Shown one piece after another: positions 1 through 8,443 of a DNA stretch of 64,000 nt (position 1 is the first letter of the stretch; every line of letters starts with the position of its first letter). The notes beneath the pieces are model-generated. The model did no database searches. It saw only the letters and a list, made by a program, of their open reading frames with translations, and was not told the DNA's origin. The stretch comes from Chryseomicrobium aureum. GTDB taxonomy: Bacteria > Bacillota > Bacilli > Bacillales_A > Planococcaceae. The position numbers were made by a program, and so were the translations under genes. The stretch spans positions 37,982-101,981 of the forward strand of contig NZ_JAFBFG010000007.1 of NCBI RefSeq assembly GCF_016909155.1, written 5' to 3'.

Positions 1-123
1 CAATTTGATGGTGTTGCAATGGCCATCTACGGCATCGTGTTAATTGCAGTTGCCATCTTAGGCGCGATTTTCTCCGTATTAACGATAGTAAAAATCGATC
101 CACTGAAAGCAATAGGAGCGTGA
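1..123 (+). CDS. ABC transporter permease, C-terminal end (partial)
   Basis: Only the last 40 codons lie in the window; the gene begins before base 1. The visible part is one hydrophobic segment of about 20 residues followed by a short basic tail containing the motif KIDPLKAIGA. This is the usual end of FtsX/MacB-type permeases, where the last transmembrane helix is followed by a conserved P-L-x-A tail. The stop at 121-123 lies 4 bases before the start of the ATPase gene, so the two are almost certainly co-translated parts of one exporter. The substrate cannot be read from this fragment. Confidence 0.7.
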   Translation, partial: QFDGVAMAIYGIVLIAVAILGAIFSVLTIVKIDPLKAIGA

Positions 124-127
124 TGAT

Positions 128-829
128 ATGACAGTACTTGAACTCAAACAAGCGAAAAAGACATTCGGCTCGGGTCATAAAAAAGTCGAAGCCCTAAAAG
201 AAACCAACTTTCAAGCCAAAGCTGGAGAAATGATTGCTATTATCGGTCCTTCTGGTTCCGGTAAAAGTACGTTTTTAACAATTGCCGGCGGATTGCAGAC
301 ACCATCGGAAGGAGACGTTCTGATCAATGGCACGTCTCTAGCAAAACTCAACGAGAAGAAGCTATCCAAAGTTCGATTGAACGAAATCGGCTTTATTTTG
401 CAAGCATCTAACCTGGTGCCATTTTTAACGGTCCACAACCAAATGATGCTCTTAAAGAAAGTAAAAAAAGACACATTAAACGACCAAGAGCTTGAAGATC
501 TCTACAAAGACCTTGGTATCGAAGAGCTTCGCAACAAGTACCCTTCCGACTTGTCTGGAGGGGAACGCCAACGAGTGGCGATAGCAAAGGCTTTGTACAC
601 GAACCCATCTATCGTATTAGCCGATGAACCGACAGCCTCTCTGGATTCAGAACGCGCGTATGAAGTGATGGAACTGTTGCAAAAAGAAACGAAGTCGAAA
701 AAGACGACCACACTCGTTGTCACACATGATACGCGATTGATTGACTACTGTGACCGTGTCTTTAAGATGACAGACGGCACGTTACGTGAAGAAGACCATA
801 CACCGAAAGAAGGCGCTGCGCATGACTAA
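128..829 (+). CDS. ABC transporter ATP-binding protein, HrtA/MacB type
   Basis: A complete 233-residue ABC ATPase that would energise the permease encoded just upstream. Walker A is GPSGSGKST (residues 40-48), the Q-loop glutamine is near 92, the signature LSGGE is at 142-146, Walker B IVLADE is at 162-167, and the switch histidine is H200 in VVTHD. Length and motifs fit the LolD/MacB/HrtA class, which work with FtsX-fold permeases in efflux or mechanotransmission rather than uptake. The overall pattern is closest to the heme exporter ATPase HrtA as I remember it, and an HmoB-like heme-degrading enzyme lies 2.6 kb downstream. A heme role is therefore possible but unproven. The end overlaps the photolyase start by 8 bases. 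Confidence 0.9.
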   Translation: MTVLELKQAKKTFGSGHKKVEALKETNFQAKAGEMIAIIGPSGSGKSTFLTIAGGLQTPSEGDVLINGTSLAKLNEKKLSKVRLNEIGFILQASNLVPFLTVHNQMMLLKKVKKDTLNDQELEDLYKDLGIEELRNKYPSDLSGGERQRVAIAKALYTNPSIVLADEPTASLDSERAYEVMELLQKETKSKKTTTLVVTHDTRLIDYCDRVFKMTDGTLREEDHTPKEGAAHD

Positions 830-2123
830 ACGGACACTTGTCTGGTTTCGTCGTGACCTCCGCCTTCACGATCACCCTGCGCTAGCACAAGCCGGTCACG
901 ATGGCCGCGTGCTAGCTCTTTTCACTCTATCCCCTGAGATGCGCAAATTAGAAGCTTCTTGTTGGTGGTTAGAAGAATCATTGAAAGAACTGAAAAGCAC
1001 GCTTCATGAAAAGGGAATTACACTTCTAGTCACGGATGAAGATCCAACGACTTGCATCCCAAAACTTGTAGACGAACATAACTGTGACCAAGTTCTGTGG
1101 AATGACAGCTATGCAACAGACGAGCGAAAGGTAGAAATCGCTGTAAAAAAAGTGTTAGAGGATAAATCCATCACGTATCAAACACTGGATGGAGACCTCC
1201 TCTTCCCCCATCACGAACTGACAAAAGACAACGGTGAACCTTATTCGATTTTCACTCCCTTCTATAAACGTTCGCAGCAAGAAACGGTGAAACGACCGGT
1301 TGCGATGCCTGAAGAATGGCAAGGGATCCGTGCAAAAACATTGAAGACAATTGAAGAACTAGAACTCCTCCCCAATCATCCGTGGACGAAAAAGTTTGCG
1401 AAGCACTGGATTCCAGGTGAGAAAGCGGGCATCAAAAACTTCCAACGATTTGCAAAAGAAGAGATTGGGGACTACAAAAAAATGCGAGACTTTCCAGACG
1501 CGCAGGCAACTTCGGAAATCTCTCCGTATTTGACGTGGGGCAATCTTAGCGTTCGCGCTGTCTACTATGCTGCGAAACGAGAAAAGAATGCGGAGCCTTA
1601 CCTACGCCAACTCGTGTGGCGTGAGTTCGCAAAACGTCAATTGTTAGAGCATCCAACGCTTGAGACGAAGGCGTTGCGGTCTGAATTTGATAAGTTCCCA
1701 TGGAAAGCAAGTAAAGCCGACTTCGAAAAGTGGAAACGCGGTGAGACGGGCTATCCCCTTGTAGATGCTGGCATGAAGCAGCTTTGGGAAACAGGCTGGA
1801 TGCACAATCGCGTACGAATGGTCGCAGCTTCCTTCCTCACCAAACACCTTCTCCTTCCTTGGCAGTGGGGAGCTGAATGGTTCAAAGAGACATTGGTCGA
1901 TTACGACGAGGCGAATAACGGGATGGGTTGGCAGTGGGTCGCTGGAACAGGCATTGATGCTGCGCCGTATTTCCGAATCTTTAATCCCACGACACAACTC
2001 GAGAAATTCGATAAAAACGCGGAATACGTACATCACTGGAAAGCTGAGCAAGATATCGAACTGATCGTCGACCATAAAGAAGCACGGGAACGCGCACTTG
2101 AAGGGTATAAGTCTATAAAATAA
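822..2123 (+). CDS. phrB: Deoxyribodipyrimidine photolyase
   Basis: Light-driven repair of UV-induced cyclobutane pyrimidine dimers, a cytosolic flavoenzyme of 433 residues. The N-terminus LVWFRRDLRLHDHPAL is the hallmark of the photolyase/cryptochrome Rossmann domain. The C-terminal half holds the FAD-binding helical domain, with WREF, GWMHNRVRM, and the signature NNGMGWQWVAGTG followed by YFRIFNP. I chose the ATG at 822 rather than the longer frame from 786. Homology starts at MTKRTLVWF, an AGAAGG-like ribosome site precedes it, and the ATG overlaps the end of the ATPase gene by 8 bases (translational coupling). Coupling to a transporter is probably operon convenience. The length is slightly short of the 450-480 usual for class I enzymes. 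Confidence 0.93.
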   Translation: MTKRTLVWFRRDLRLHDHPALAQAGHDGRVLALFTLSPEMRKLEASCWWLEESLKELKSTLHEKGITLLVTDEDPTTCIPKLVDEHNCDQVLWNDSYATDERKVEIAVKKVLEDKSITYQTLDGDLLFPHHELTKDNGEPYSIFTPFYKRSQQETVKRPVAMPEEWQGIRAKTLKTIEELELLPNHPWTKKFAKHWIPGEKAGIKNFQRFAKEEIGDYKKMRDFPDAQATSEISPYLTWGNLSVRAVYYAAKREKNAEPYLRQLVWREFAKRQLLEHPTLETKALRSEFDKFPWKASKADFEKWKRGETGYPLVDAGMKQLWETGWMHNRVRMVAASFLTKHLLLPWQWGAEWFKETLVDYDEANNGMGWQWVAGTGIDAAPYFRIFNPTTQLEKFDKNAEYVHHWKAEQDIELIVDHKEARERALEGYKSIK

Positions 2124-2201
2124 CACAGTTGTACTTCTAGACAATACAACCCATGCTATACTGAAAAGGTATTTTATCCAATCAGTTAAGGAGTGACGCA
2201 T

Positions 2202-3377
2202 GTGAATTTTCAACCTGCAACACGAATGGAACGCTTCCCTACATCAATTTTTGGAGAACTAAAAAAAGCCGCGGCTGTCCGCACCTCAAATGACTTACCT
2301 GTTTATGACCTGAGCCTTGGCAGCCCAGACCTCCCACCAGCAGAAGCGGTCCGTCAGACTCTTTCAGAGAAAAGTGCGCTTGCCACTTCTTATGGCTATA
2401 CATTGACTGGGACCACACGTTTTTATGAAGCGGTCGCAACCTATTACAAAAATCGTATGGGCGTCTCCCTAGACCCCGAAACTGAAATTGTTCAGACAAT
2501 GGGTTCACAAGAAGGTCTTGTCCACCTCCCTCTTGCGTTTTGCAATGAAGGCGATATTGTCCTGACAACCAATCCCGCATATGTCGCATATGATGCAGGC
2601 ATCCATGTAGCCGGTGCAATACCTTACTACCTTTCACTTGATGAAGAGAACGGTTTCTTACCGGACATCGCATCGATACCTGATGAAATTGCAGATAAAG
2701 CGAAATTGTTGATTTTAAATTTACCTGGCAACCCAGTACCGGCTTTGCCAAGTGATTCGTTTTTCAAAGACGTCGTCACGTTTGCGAAAAAGCACAATAT
2801 TATTGTTGTCCATGACGCTGCGTACGCTGAATTTTATTTTGATGGAAGCGGACCGAAGAGTTTCTTGGCCACTCCTGGAGCTAAAGAAGTGGGGCTTGAA
2901 ATTAATTCTCTATCAAAGACCTTTAGTCTGGCTGGGGCACGAATTGCGTACATCGCAGGAAATGCTGAATTGATTGCTGTAATCAAAAGCTTGAAATCTC
3001 ATCTCGACTATGGAATTTTTGAACCGATTCAAGAAGCAGCCATCACAGCCCTATCGCACGCAGAGGAAATCACTGACAATCTGCGCCGCGTATTTTCAGA
3101 ACGTCACCACGTGTTGCGACAAGGACTTGAAGAACTCGGCTGGAAAGTCGCACCTTCAAACGGTGGTATGTTCATTTGGGCAGCGTATCCGTATCCGATG
3201 AAAGACACAGAATTTGTGTTCCACGTATTGCGTGAAACAGGAGTCGTCATGGTACCTGGATCTATCTTTGGGACAGAAGGTGACGGGTTTGCGCGAATTG
3301 CTTTAGTAAAAGATGTTGACGTATTGAAGGAAGCACTCGAAGCATTAAAAACTCTCCAACCGATAGAAGTTGGATAA
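2202..3377 (+). CDS. PLP-dependent class I/II aminotransferase
   Basis: A 391-residue fold-type I aminotransferase. The motif SLSKTFSLAGARIAY carries the pyridoxal-phosphate lysine near residue 239. Upstream come the LGSPDLPPA substrate loop, the NPxxP-like segment LNLPGNPVPA, and HDAAYAEF with the cofactor aspartate and tyrosine. Close families include LL-diaminopimelate/alanine-type aminotransferases, but the amino donor cannot be fixed from sequence. I prefer the GTG at 2202 over the GTG at 2193 because the AAGGAG site at 2188-2193 is well spaced only for the former. A TATACT-like -10 at about 2156 suggests its own promoter. The next gene begins 15 bases after the stop. Confidence 0.88.
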   Translation: MNFQPATRMERFPTSIFGELKKAAAVRTSNDLPVYDLSLGSPDLPPAEAVRQTLSEKSALATSYGYTLTGTTRFYEAVATYYKNRMGVSLDPETEIVQTMGSQEGLVHLPLAFCNEGDIVLTTNPAYVAYDAGIHVAGAIPYYLSLDEENGFLPDIASIPDEIADKAKLLILNLPGNPVPALPSDSFFKDVVTFAKKHNIIVVHDAAYAEFYFDGSGPKSFLATPGAKEVGLEINSLSKTFSLAGARIAYIAGNAELIAVIKSLKSHLDYGIFEPIQEAAITALSHAEEITDNLRRVFSERHHVLRQGLEELGWKVAPSNGGMFIWAAYPYPMKDTEFVFHVLRETGVVMVPGSIFGTEGDGFARIALVKDVDVLKEALEALKTLQPIEVG

Positions 3378-3851
<474 letters not shown>

Positions 3852-3854
3852 AAC

Positions 3855-3888
3855 AACCGACCCCGCATCACGCGAGGTCGGTTTTTTA
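3855..3888 (+). terminator. Rho-independent terminator after hmoB
   Basis: The inverted repeat AACCGACC ... GGTCGGTT with extra pairing in the loop is followed by a T run. A nearly identical hairpin (one base different in the loop) occurs 200 bp further on at 4057-4095, with repeat element A between the two copies. Confidence 0.9.
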
Positions 3889-3893
3889 TTTGT

Positions 3894-4046
3894 AATTAGT
3901 TTCCATAACATGACTCAGGGCACATAAAAGAGTTTCGAGGGCACAGAAACGCTCGCTGAAGGAACAAAACTACTCACGCACGTCACAAAAACAGCCTCCC
4001 AGGGCACAAACCCCAAGCGACCCAAGACCTTACTAGAAAAATCTTC
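3894..4046 (-). repeat. Element A: five-unit 21-bp phased intergenic repeat, word GGGCACA
   Basis: Five word positions start at 3918, 3939, 3960, 3981 and 4002, exactly 21 bp apart: GGGCACA, GGGCACA, AGGAACA, CGTCACA, GGGCACA. The left end is TTAGTTTCCATAACATGA; the right end carries CTTACTAGAAAAATCTT at 4029-4045. The core GAAACGCTCGCT lies at 3946-3957. The whole element is the reverse complement of element B at 13384-13582, with only scattered differences. It sits between two convergent genes and between two copies of one terminator. No coding sense is seen. Confidence 0.85.
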
Positions 4047-4056
4047 AATCCATCAC

Positions 4057-4095
4057 CAAAAAACCGACCCCGCATCATGCGAGGTCGGTTTTTTA
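4057..4095 (-). terminator. Rho-independent terminator after the mhqO-like gene
   Basis: AACCGACC (4062-4069) pairs with GGTCGGTT (4083-4090) and is flanked by A and T runs, so it can work on both strands. It serves the minus-strand gene ending at 4096 and duplicates the hairpin at 3855-3888. Confidence 0.88.
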
Positions 4096-5079
4096 TTACT
4101 CATATTCTTTTTGAATATCCTTCGTACTACGCACCGTATCAATCGGGCGAACTAACGCTTCGATTTGTTCACGGCGGCCTTCAAACTTCGGTGGCAATGC
4201 TAGCTTCTCTCCCAAAGTCTCATATGGCTCATCATCCATAAATCCTGGCCCATCTGTCGCAAACTCGAATAATAACGGTGGTGCGATTCGTGCATATAGT
4301 GACTCGAAATAGAATCGGTCGACATAGCCAGATGACGGAATACCCACTTGGTTCAAACGGTCAATCCAGAAATTCAATGCGTCCCGGTCTTCAACGCGGA
4401 ACGCCACGTGGTGAACCGTACCGAAACCTTGACGACCTGGTGGTAACACGACGTTCTTCTCGATGATGACCGCAGCCCCATTTCCACCTTCCCCTACTTC
4501 CATCCACGTCAAATCGCCTTCAGATGCGATTTCACGGAAACCAAGTACTTTATCTAGCATCTCCTTTAAGAAGTCGACGCGGTCGTAGCGGAACACAATC
4601 GGACCCAATCCTGTAATCGCAAACTCTAGTGGAATCGGACCGTTCTGCCATGGAGTACCGGAAGCTACTCCACTATTTGTTTCGTCTGAGATCAATTGAT
4701 AACGCTGGTCGTCAAAGTCAGCAAATTTTACAACTTTACGGCCAAACAGTTCTTCAATTCCTTGATTTTTCACACCTAGACGGTCAAATCGTTTCACCCA
4801 ATACTCTAATGCTGCATCCGTTGGAACACGGAATGATGTACGGTAGATTTCGTTCGTTCCGTGAGACCCTTTTTGAATTCCTGGAAAGTCAAAGAACGTC
4901 ATGTCTGTTCCTGCGCTACCGCGGTCATCTGCAAAGAATAAGTGATACGTCTGGATATCATCTTGGTTGACTGTTTTCTTTACTAAACGCATCCCGAGCA
5001 CATATGTGAAGAACTCATAGTTTTTCTCCGCACTGCTCGTGATCGCTGTAACGTGGTGGATTCCTTTTAATTCATTCAT
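4096..5079 (-). CDS. Ring-cleaving dioxygenase of the MhqA/E/O family
   Basis: A 327-residue protein with two tandem glyoxalase/vicinal-oxygen-chelate modules. The first begins KGIHHVTAITSSAEKNYEFF and the second contains GTVHHVAFRVEDRD; the late LLFEFATDGPGF supplies the metal-ligand glutamate. This architecture matches B. subtilis MhqA/MhqE/MhqO, non-heme iron dioxygenases induced by hydroquinone and catechol stress. The ATG has an AAGGAGG site 9 bases upstream. An MhqR-type operator overlaps its -35 region (5112-5144). A second family member with the same promoter/operator layout is at 62199-63131. Which of the three Mhq paralogues it matches best cannot be decided by eye. Confidence 0.88.
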   Translation of the reverse strand: MNELKGIHHVTAITSSAEKNYEFFTYVLGMRLVKKTVNQDDIQTYHLFFADDRGSAGTDMTFFDFPGIQKGSHGTNEIYRTSFRVPTDAALEYWVKRFDRLGVKNQGIEELFGRKVVKFADFDDQRYQLISDETNSGVASGTPWQNGPIPLEFAITGLGPIVFRYDRVDFLKEMLDKVLGFREIASEGDLTWMEVGEGGNGAAVIIEKNVVLPPGRQGFGTVHHVAFRVEDRDALNFWIDRLNQVGIPSSGYVDRFYFESLYARIAPPLLFEFATDGPGFMDDEPYETLGEKLALPPKFEGRREQIEALVRPIDTVRSTKDIQKEYE

Positions 5080-5111
5080 GATTTTTCCTCCTTGTGTTTC
5101 TTTCTGATTTT

Positions 5112-5144
5112 AGTATACGACGTAATTATCTTGAATTCAAGATA
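5112..5144 (-). promoter_or_regulatory. Promoter with MhqR-like operator
   Basis: Read on the minus strand: -35 TTGAAT (5135-5140), a 17-bp spacer, -10 TATACT (5112-5117). The perfect palindrome TATCTTGAATTCAAGATA (5127-5144) covers the -35 box. It resembles the known MhqR operator TATCTCGAATTCGAGATA. The same arrangement recurs at 63164-63196 before the second dioxygenase gene. Confidence 0.8.
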
Positions 5145-5154
5145 TTTGTTTAGT

Positions 5155-5180
5155 AAAAAACCCATTCCTATAGAATGGGC
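5155..5180 (-). terminator. Terminator after acetyltransferase gene
   Basis: CCCATTC-TATA-GAATGGG hairpin followed on the minus strand by six or more T residues, 10 bases after the stop codon at 5190. Confidence 0.85.
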
Positions 5181-5189
5181 TAAAGACTC

Positions 5190-5762
5190 TTAGTTATCAT
5201 CTAAAATCGAATCGCGTTTTTCAGTAAGGAACGTGAGAACTTTGTTGGTTGGATCATACGATTCCCCATAAAATTCTTCATCTATGTACGTATGAATATT
5301 TTCATACGTCCATTTCATCGCTTCGTACACTTCTTTCTCATCACGTGGTTCAGGCGTCCAGTAAAGAATCTCAAGCACTGTGTTCTCGCCAGTTGCTAGA
5401 GAACGACGATTGTATCCAATTTGAGTCGCATGGACAAATCCTTCACGCTGATAGAAACGTAAACGTTTTTCAGTATCTGTATCTTCATAATTCACAGGCT
5501 CAACTTCTAATAGAATCGTTTTACCAGTGGCTTTTAGTTTTTCGAGTAACTTCTTCCCAAGACCTTCTCCGCGTGCTTCTTTTGAAACAAACAAGTAGTC
5601 GACAAAAATAAAGTCTTTAAATTCCACATACATGAGGACATGCTTTGGCCCCTCATCTTTGCGGTAGACCTTGCCTTTTTCTTCTAGCAACGTCTCCATA
5701 TGCTCACGTGACTTCATTTCTTCTACAGGAAAGTATTGGTTCAATTTTGTATACCAGTTCAT
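5190..5762 (-). CDS. GNAT-family N-acetyltransferase
   Basis: A 190-residue protein. The middle section FVDYLFVSKEARGEGLGKKLLEKL is the GNAT acetyl-CoA-binding core (V-x-x-x-R-x-x-G-x-G, motif A). It is followed by the motif B-like RFYQREGFVHA. About 60 C-terminal residues beyond the GNAT core are acidic and aromatic-rich and of unknown role. The start at 5762 (MNWYTKL) follows AAGGAGC at 5771-5777; the longer open frame to 5822 lacks a site. The substrate cannot be predicted. It is monocistronic with its own terminator, divergent from the gene at 5915. Confidence 0.85.
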   Translation of the reverse strand: MNWYTKLNQYFPVEEMKSREHMETLLEEKGKVYRKDEGPKHVLMYVEFKDFIFVDYLFVSKEARGEGLGKKLLEKLKATGKTILLEVEPVNYEDTDTEKRLRFYQREGFVHATQIGYNRRSLATGENTVLEILYWTPEPRDEKEVYEAMKWTYENIHTYIDEEFYGESYDPTNKVLTFLTEKRDSILDDN

Positions 5763-5914
5763 TGTTGTTAGCTCCTTCGAATTTTTCATTGCCCGGAGAT
5801 TTTTGTTTTTTGCAGCGTACAAGTTGAGGAAAAATCAGGCTAGATAAAAATCCTCACCACGACATGTTTACCCGATATTCGTTATACTTAAACATAAAAG
5901 AGGTGTTTTTTTCG

Positions 5915-6739
5915 ATGAAACTGTTTAAAGACCATTTAGATAGGGAATTACAGATTCCTACTTTTCCTCAGCGAATCGTTTCAATCTGTCCTGCCATTAC
6001 CGAAACGCTCTTTGCACTGAACGTTCAGGATCAAGTAGTCGGCCGTACAAAATATTGTATTTTCCCAAAACATCAGGTGGAGGCACTTCCTTCAGTCGGA
6101 GGCACCAAAGATGTTTCCATCGAAAAAGTACGCGCTTTAAAGCCTGACTTGATCCTTGCTGAAAAAGAGGAAAATACAAAAGAAACGGTAGAGCTTCTTT
6201 CAGAAATCGCACCTGTCGTCGTGTTTGAGGTCCAGACGATTGAAGATTCTTACCGTCTGATTCGTGACCTTGGAGCGGTGTCCGGTGCGCAAACTGCTGC
6301 AACAAAACTTGAGCAAGAAGCGCGCATGTCTTTCGACTCACTACCTAAAGTTTCTGGACAGCCATCTGTCCTCTATATGATCTGGCGCAAACCATATATG
6401 GCAGTCGGTGATACTACGTATATCCAAGCAACGTTAGAAGCACTTGGATTCCAAAATGCAGCAAAGCCTCTTGATGGTCGCTATCCTGAAATCACACCTG
6501 AATTACTTGAAGAACTCAAACCGGATTATCTACTTCTCGCATCTGAACCGTTTCCATTTGCCGAGAAACACAAACAGGAATTTGCAGAGTTCACATCAAC
6601 TTCTAAGCCCGTGTTAGTCGCCGGGGAAATGTTCTGGTACGGTGCAAAAATGACGGAAGCCGCACACTATTTTAAGAAACTTTTTGAAAATGATGAATCC
6701 TTCATCATTGACAACGACACAGTAAAGAAGGTAAGATAA
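5915..6739 (+). CDS. BtuF/FhuD-like helical-backbone metal-receptor protein, no signal peptide
   Basis: A 274-residue protein of the periplasmic-binding-protein type III (TroA-like) fold. RIVSICPAITETLFAL matches the first strand and helix of BtuF/FhuD proteins, DLILAEKEEN and DYLLLASEPFPF the later lobe strands. Normal members are lipoproteins, yet this start (ATG with an AGAGGTG site) gives neither signal sequence nor lipobox cysteine; the frame upstream (to 5864) adds none either. No permease or ATPase lies nearby. It may act in the cytosol or have lost its export signal. The next gene downstream is the trp leader, with no terminator seen between. Confidence 0.75.
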   Translation: MKLFKDHLDRELQIPTFPQRIVSICPAITETLFALNVQDQVVGRTKYCIFPKHQVEALPSVGGTKDVSIEKVRALKPDLILAEKEENTKETVELLSEIAPVVVFEVQTIEDSYRLIRDLGAVSGAQTAATKLEQEARMSFDSLPKVSGQPSVLYMIWRKPYMAVGDTTYIQATLEALGFQNAAKPLDGRYPEITPELLEELKPDYLLLASEPFPFAEKHKQEFAEFTSTSKPVLVAGEMFWYGAKMTEAAHYFKKLFENDESFIIDNDTVKKVR

Positions 6740-6794
6740 ACAAAACTTTTTGTTCGGGATGGGTAGAAGATGCCGGAGAGCCGCCATCGCCCTA

Positions 6795-6826
6795 GAGCAG
6801 AGTTGAGATGAGAGAGCAGAGATGAG
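6795..6826 (+). promoter_or_regulatory. GAG-triplet run resembling a TRAP (MtrB) binding site
   Basis: Seven GAG triplets start at 6795, 6800, 6805, 6810, 6814, 6819 and 6824, that is with 2-base spacers except one 1-base spacer. TRAP binds about eleven (G/U)AG triplets separated by 2-3 bases. Additional (T/G)AG triplets are at 6764, 6776 and 6793, less regularly placed. The run lies just upstream of the T-box stem I and does not overlap the terminator, unlike the B. subtilis trp leader. Function is inferred only. Confidence 0.45.
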
Positions 6827-6837
6827 AAATCCTCGAC

Positions 6838-7053
6838 AAAGAAGAGTACACTGACGCGACATGTCAAAGAGAGCCGGTCATCGCTGAAAACCGGTCATGT
6901 CATCAGCTGGAATGGACTTTGGAGAGTCTTCTGAAAAGGAAGAACGGATGATCCCCGTTACAAGATCTGGAGAGAGTTTTTGAACTTGAAACCAGAGGTG
7001 GTACCGCGAACCGTTCGCCCTCTGCAGGCTTTTTGCCTGTGGAGGGCTTTTTT
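6838..7053 (+). promoter_or_regulatory. Tryptophan T-box riboswitch with terminator
   Basis: Stem I is closed by GAAGA (6841) with GTCTTC (6926-6931) and includes the AGAGAGCC distal motif and GCTGAAAA loop typical of T-boxes. The likely specifier codon is TGG at 6913-6915 (context GAA-TGG-A), reading tRNA-Trp. The T-box sequence AGAGGTGGTACCGCGAA is at 6994-7010. The terminator GCCCTCTGCAGGC ... GCCTGTGGAGGGC with six Ts lies at 7017-7053. Uncharged tRNA-Trp should stabilise the antiterminator and switch on the trp genes. Confidence 0.93.
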
Positions 7054-7087
7054 CATTTTCTGCTCCTATGAGAGGAGCCAAGTCCAG

Positions 7088-8443
7088 ATGACACACTATG
7101 TGCACGAGTCTCTTAATGGAGATTCTTTAACCCCTATTTCTATCTACCACCGCTTACAAGGCGACCGTAAGTTTTTGCTTGAAAGCTCTTTAAAGCACGA
7201 AAAATCCGGTCGCTATTCCTTTATCGGCGCTTCCCCATCCACGATGTATTGTGGGGAAAAAGGCCAGTTGACTGTGAAAGACTTACTGAGTGGGGCGACT
7301 GATCAATTTCATGGAGACGCGATGACGCTTCTGAAACAGTTGCTTCCCCCTCCACTTCCCGAAGGTCCTTTCCCCTTTTCCACAGGGGCAATCGGCTACG
7401 TAGGATATGAAGTGCTAGGGCATACAGAACCAACAGGCCACCCACTTCCGAAAGCACGAGAATTACCAGACATCTATTTCCTGTGGTATCCAACAGTCGT
7501 CGTCTACGATCATCAGACGCATACGGTAACCGTACTAAACAGCAATGGAAATGAAGACGAAGTGGCGCAAGTGGTTGCGGAATTACAAAAGACGCCCACG
7601 ACTGAGCTTCCTGATGAAGCGACGCCGCTTCACTTTACATCCAACATCACAAAAGACGAATTTCTAGCGAACGTTGAAAAATCGAAAGAATGGATTTATG
7701 AGGGGGAAATCTTTCAACTTGTATTGTCGCAAAGACTTTCTGCTTCCATTAATCAGACACCCTTCGCCTATTACCGAAAGTTACGACGCGTCAACCCTTC
7801 CCCTTATATGTTTTACATCGACTTCGGGGATGCAGTTGTACTTGGGGCTTCACCGGAAAGTTTCGTACGCGTTTCTGAAGGTGTTTTTCAGTCCAACCCG
7901 ATTGCTGGAACGCGACCAAGGGGCGCTACGCGGGAACTTGATCTTGCGCTTGAAGAAGATTTGCGGCAAGACCCGAAAGAACGCGCAGAACACGACATGC
8001 TTGTAGACCTAGCACGTAATGACGTCGGTCGCCTTAGTAAAGCTGGCAGTGTAAAAGTCACAAAATATCAGCAAGTCGAGCGGTATCAACACGTGATGCA
8101 CCTGGTGTCGGAAGTCGAAGGACAGCTACTTCCAAACATCCACCCACTTGAAGCACTCACAGCGTGTCTGCCAGCCGGTACCGTTTCGGGCGCACCAAAA
8201 ATTCGAGCAATGCAGTTGATCAATGAACTTGAGACGACGCAGCGCGGTGTCTACGCAGGAGCAGTCGGCTATTTGAGCGCGAGTGGCAATTTAGATGCTG
8301 CCCTAGCAATTCGTACAGCGGTCATCTCTGAAGGTTCCATCGCAATCCAAGCCGGTGCTGGTATCGTGTACCATTCAGACCCCGTGAAAGAATATGAAGA
8401 AACGTTACACAAAGCACGCTCTCTTCTGGAGGTGTTCCAATGA
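7088..8443 (+). CDS. trpE: Anthranilate synthase component I
   Basis: Converts chorismate plus ammonia (from TrpG) to anthranilate, the first step of tryptophan synthesis. It has 451 residues. The N-terminal LLESSLKHEKSGRYSFIG contains the LLES motif that binds feedback tryptophan. The chorismate-binding domain shows GASPESF, GTRPRGATRE, DLARNDVGR and LPAGTVSGAPKIRAM. I placed the start at the ATG at 7088, 8 bases after GAGAGGAG; the longer frame from 6980 would run through the T-box and terminator. It overlaps trpG by 4 bases (ATGA). It is controlled by the upstream T-box. Confidence 0.96.
   Translation: MTHYVHESLNGDSLTPISIYHRLQGDRKFLLESSLKHEKSGRYSFIGASPSTMYCGEKGQLTVKDLLSGATDQFHGDAMTLLKQLLPPPLPEGPFPFSTGAIGYVGYEVLGHTEPTGHPLPKARELPDIYFLWYPTVVVYDHQTHTVTVLNSNGNEDEVAQVVAELQKTPTTELPDEATPLHFTSNITKDEFLANVEKSKEWIYEGEIFQLVLSQRLSASINQTPFAYYRKLRRVNPSPYMFYIDFGDAVVLGASPESFVRVSEGVFQSNPIAGTRPRGATRELDLALEEDLRQDPKERAEHDMLVDLARNDVGRLSKAGSVKVTKYQQVERYQHVMHLVSEVEGQLLPNIHPLEALTACLPAGTVSGAPKIRAMQLINELETTQRGVYAGAVGYLSASGNLDAALAIRTAVISEGSIAIQAGAGIVYHSDPVKEYEETLHKARSLLEVFQ

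Noticed and set aside
1644..2213. Open frame of 189 codons on the minus strand
   Set aside because: It lies opposite the photolyase gene, has no ribosome site and shows no recognisable motif; a shadow frame.
2239..2751. Open frame of 170 codons on the minus strand
   Set aside because: Opposite the aminotransferase gene, which is certain from its motifs; a shadow frame.
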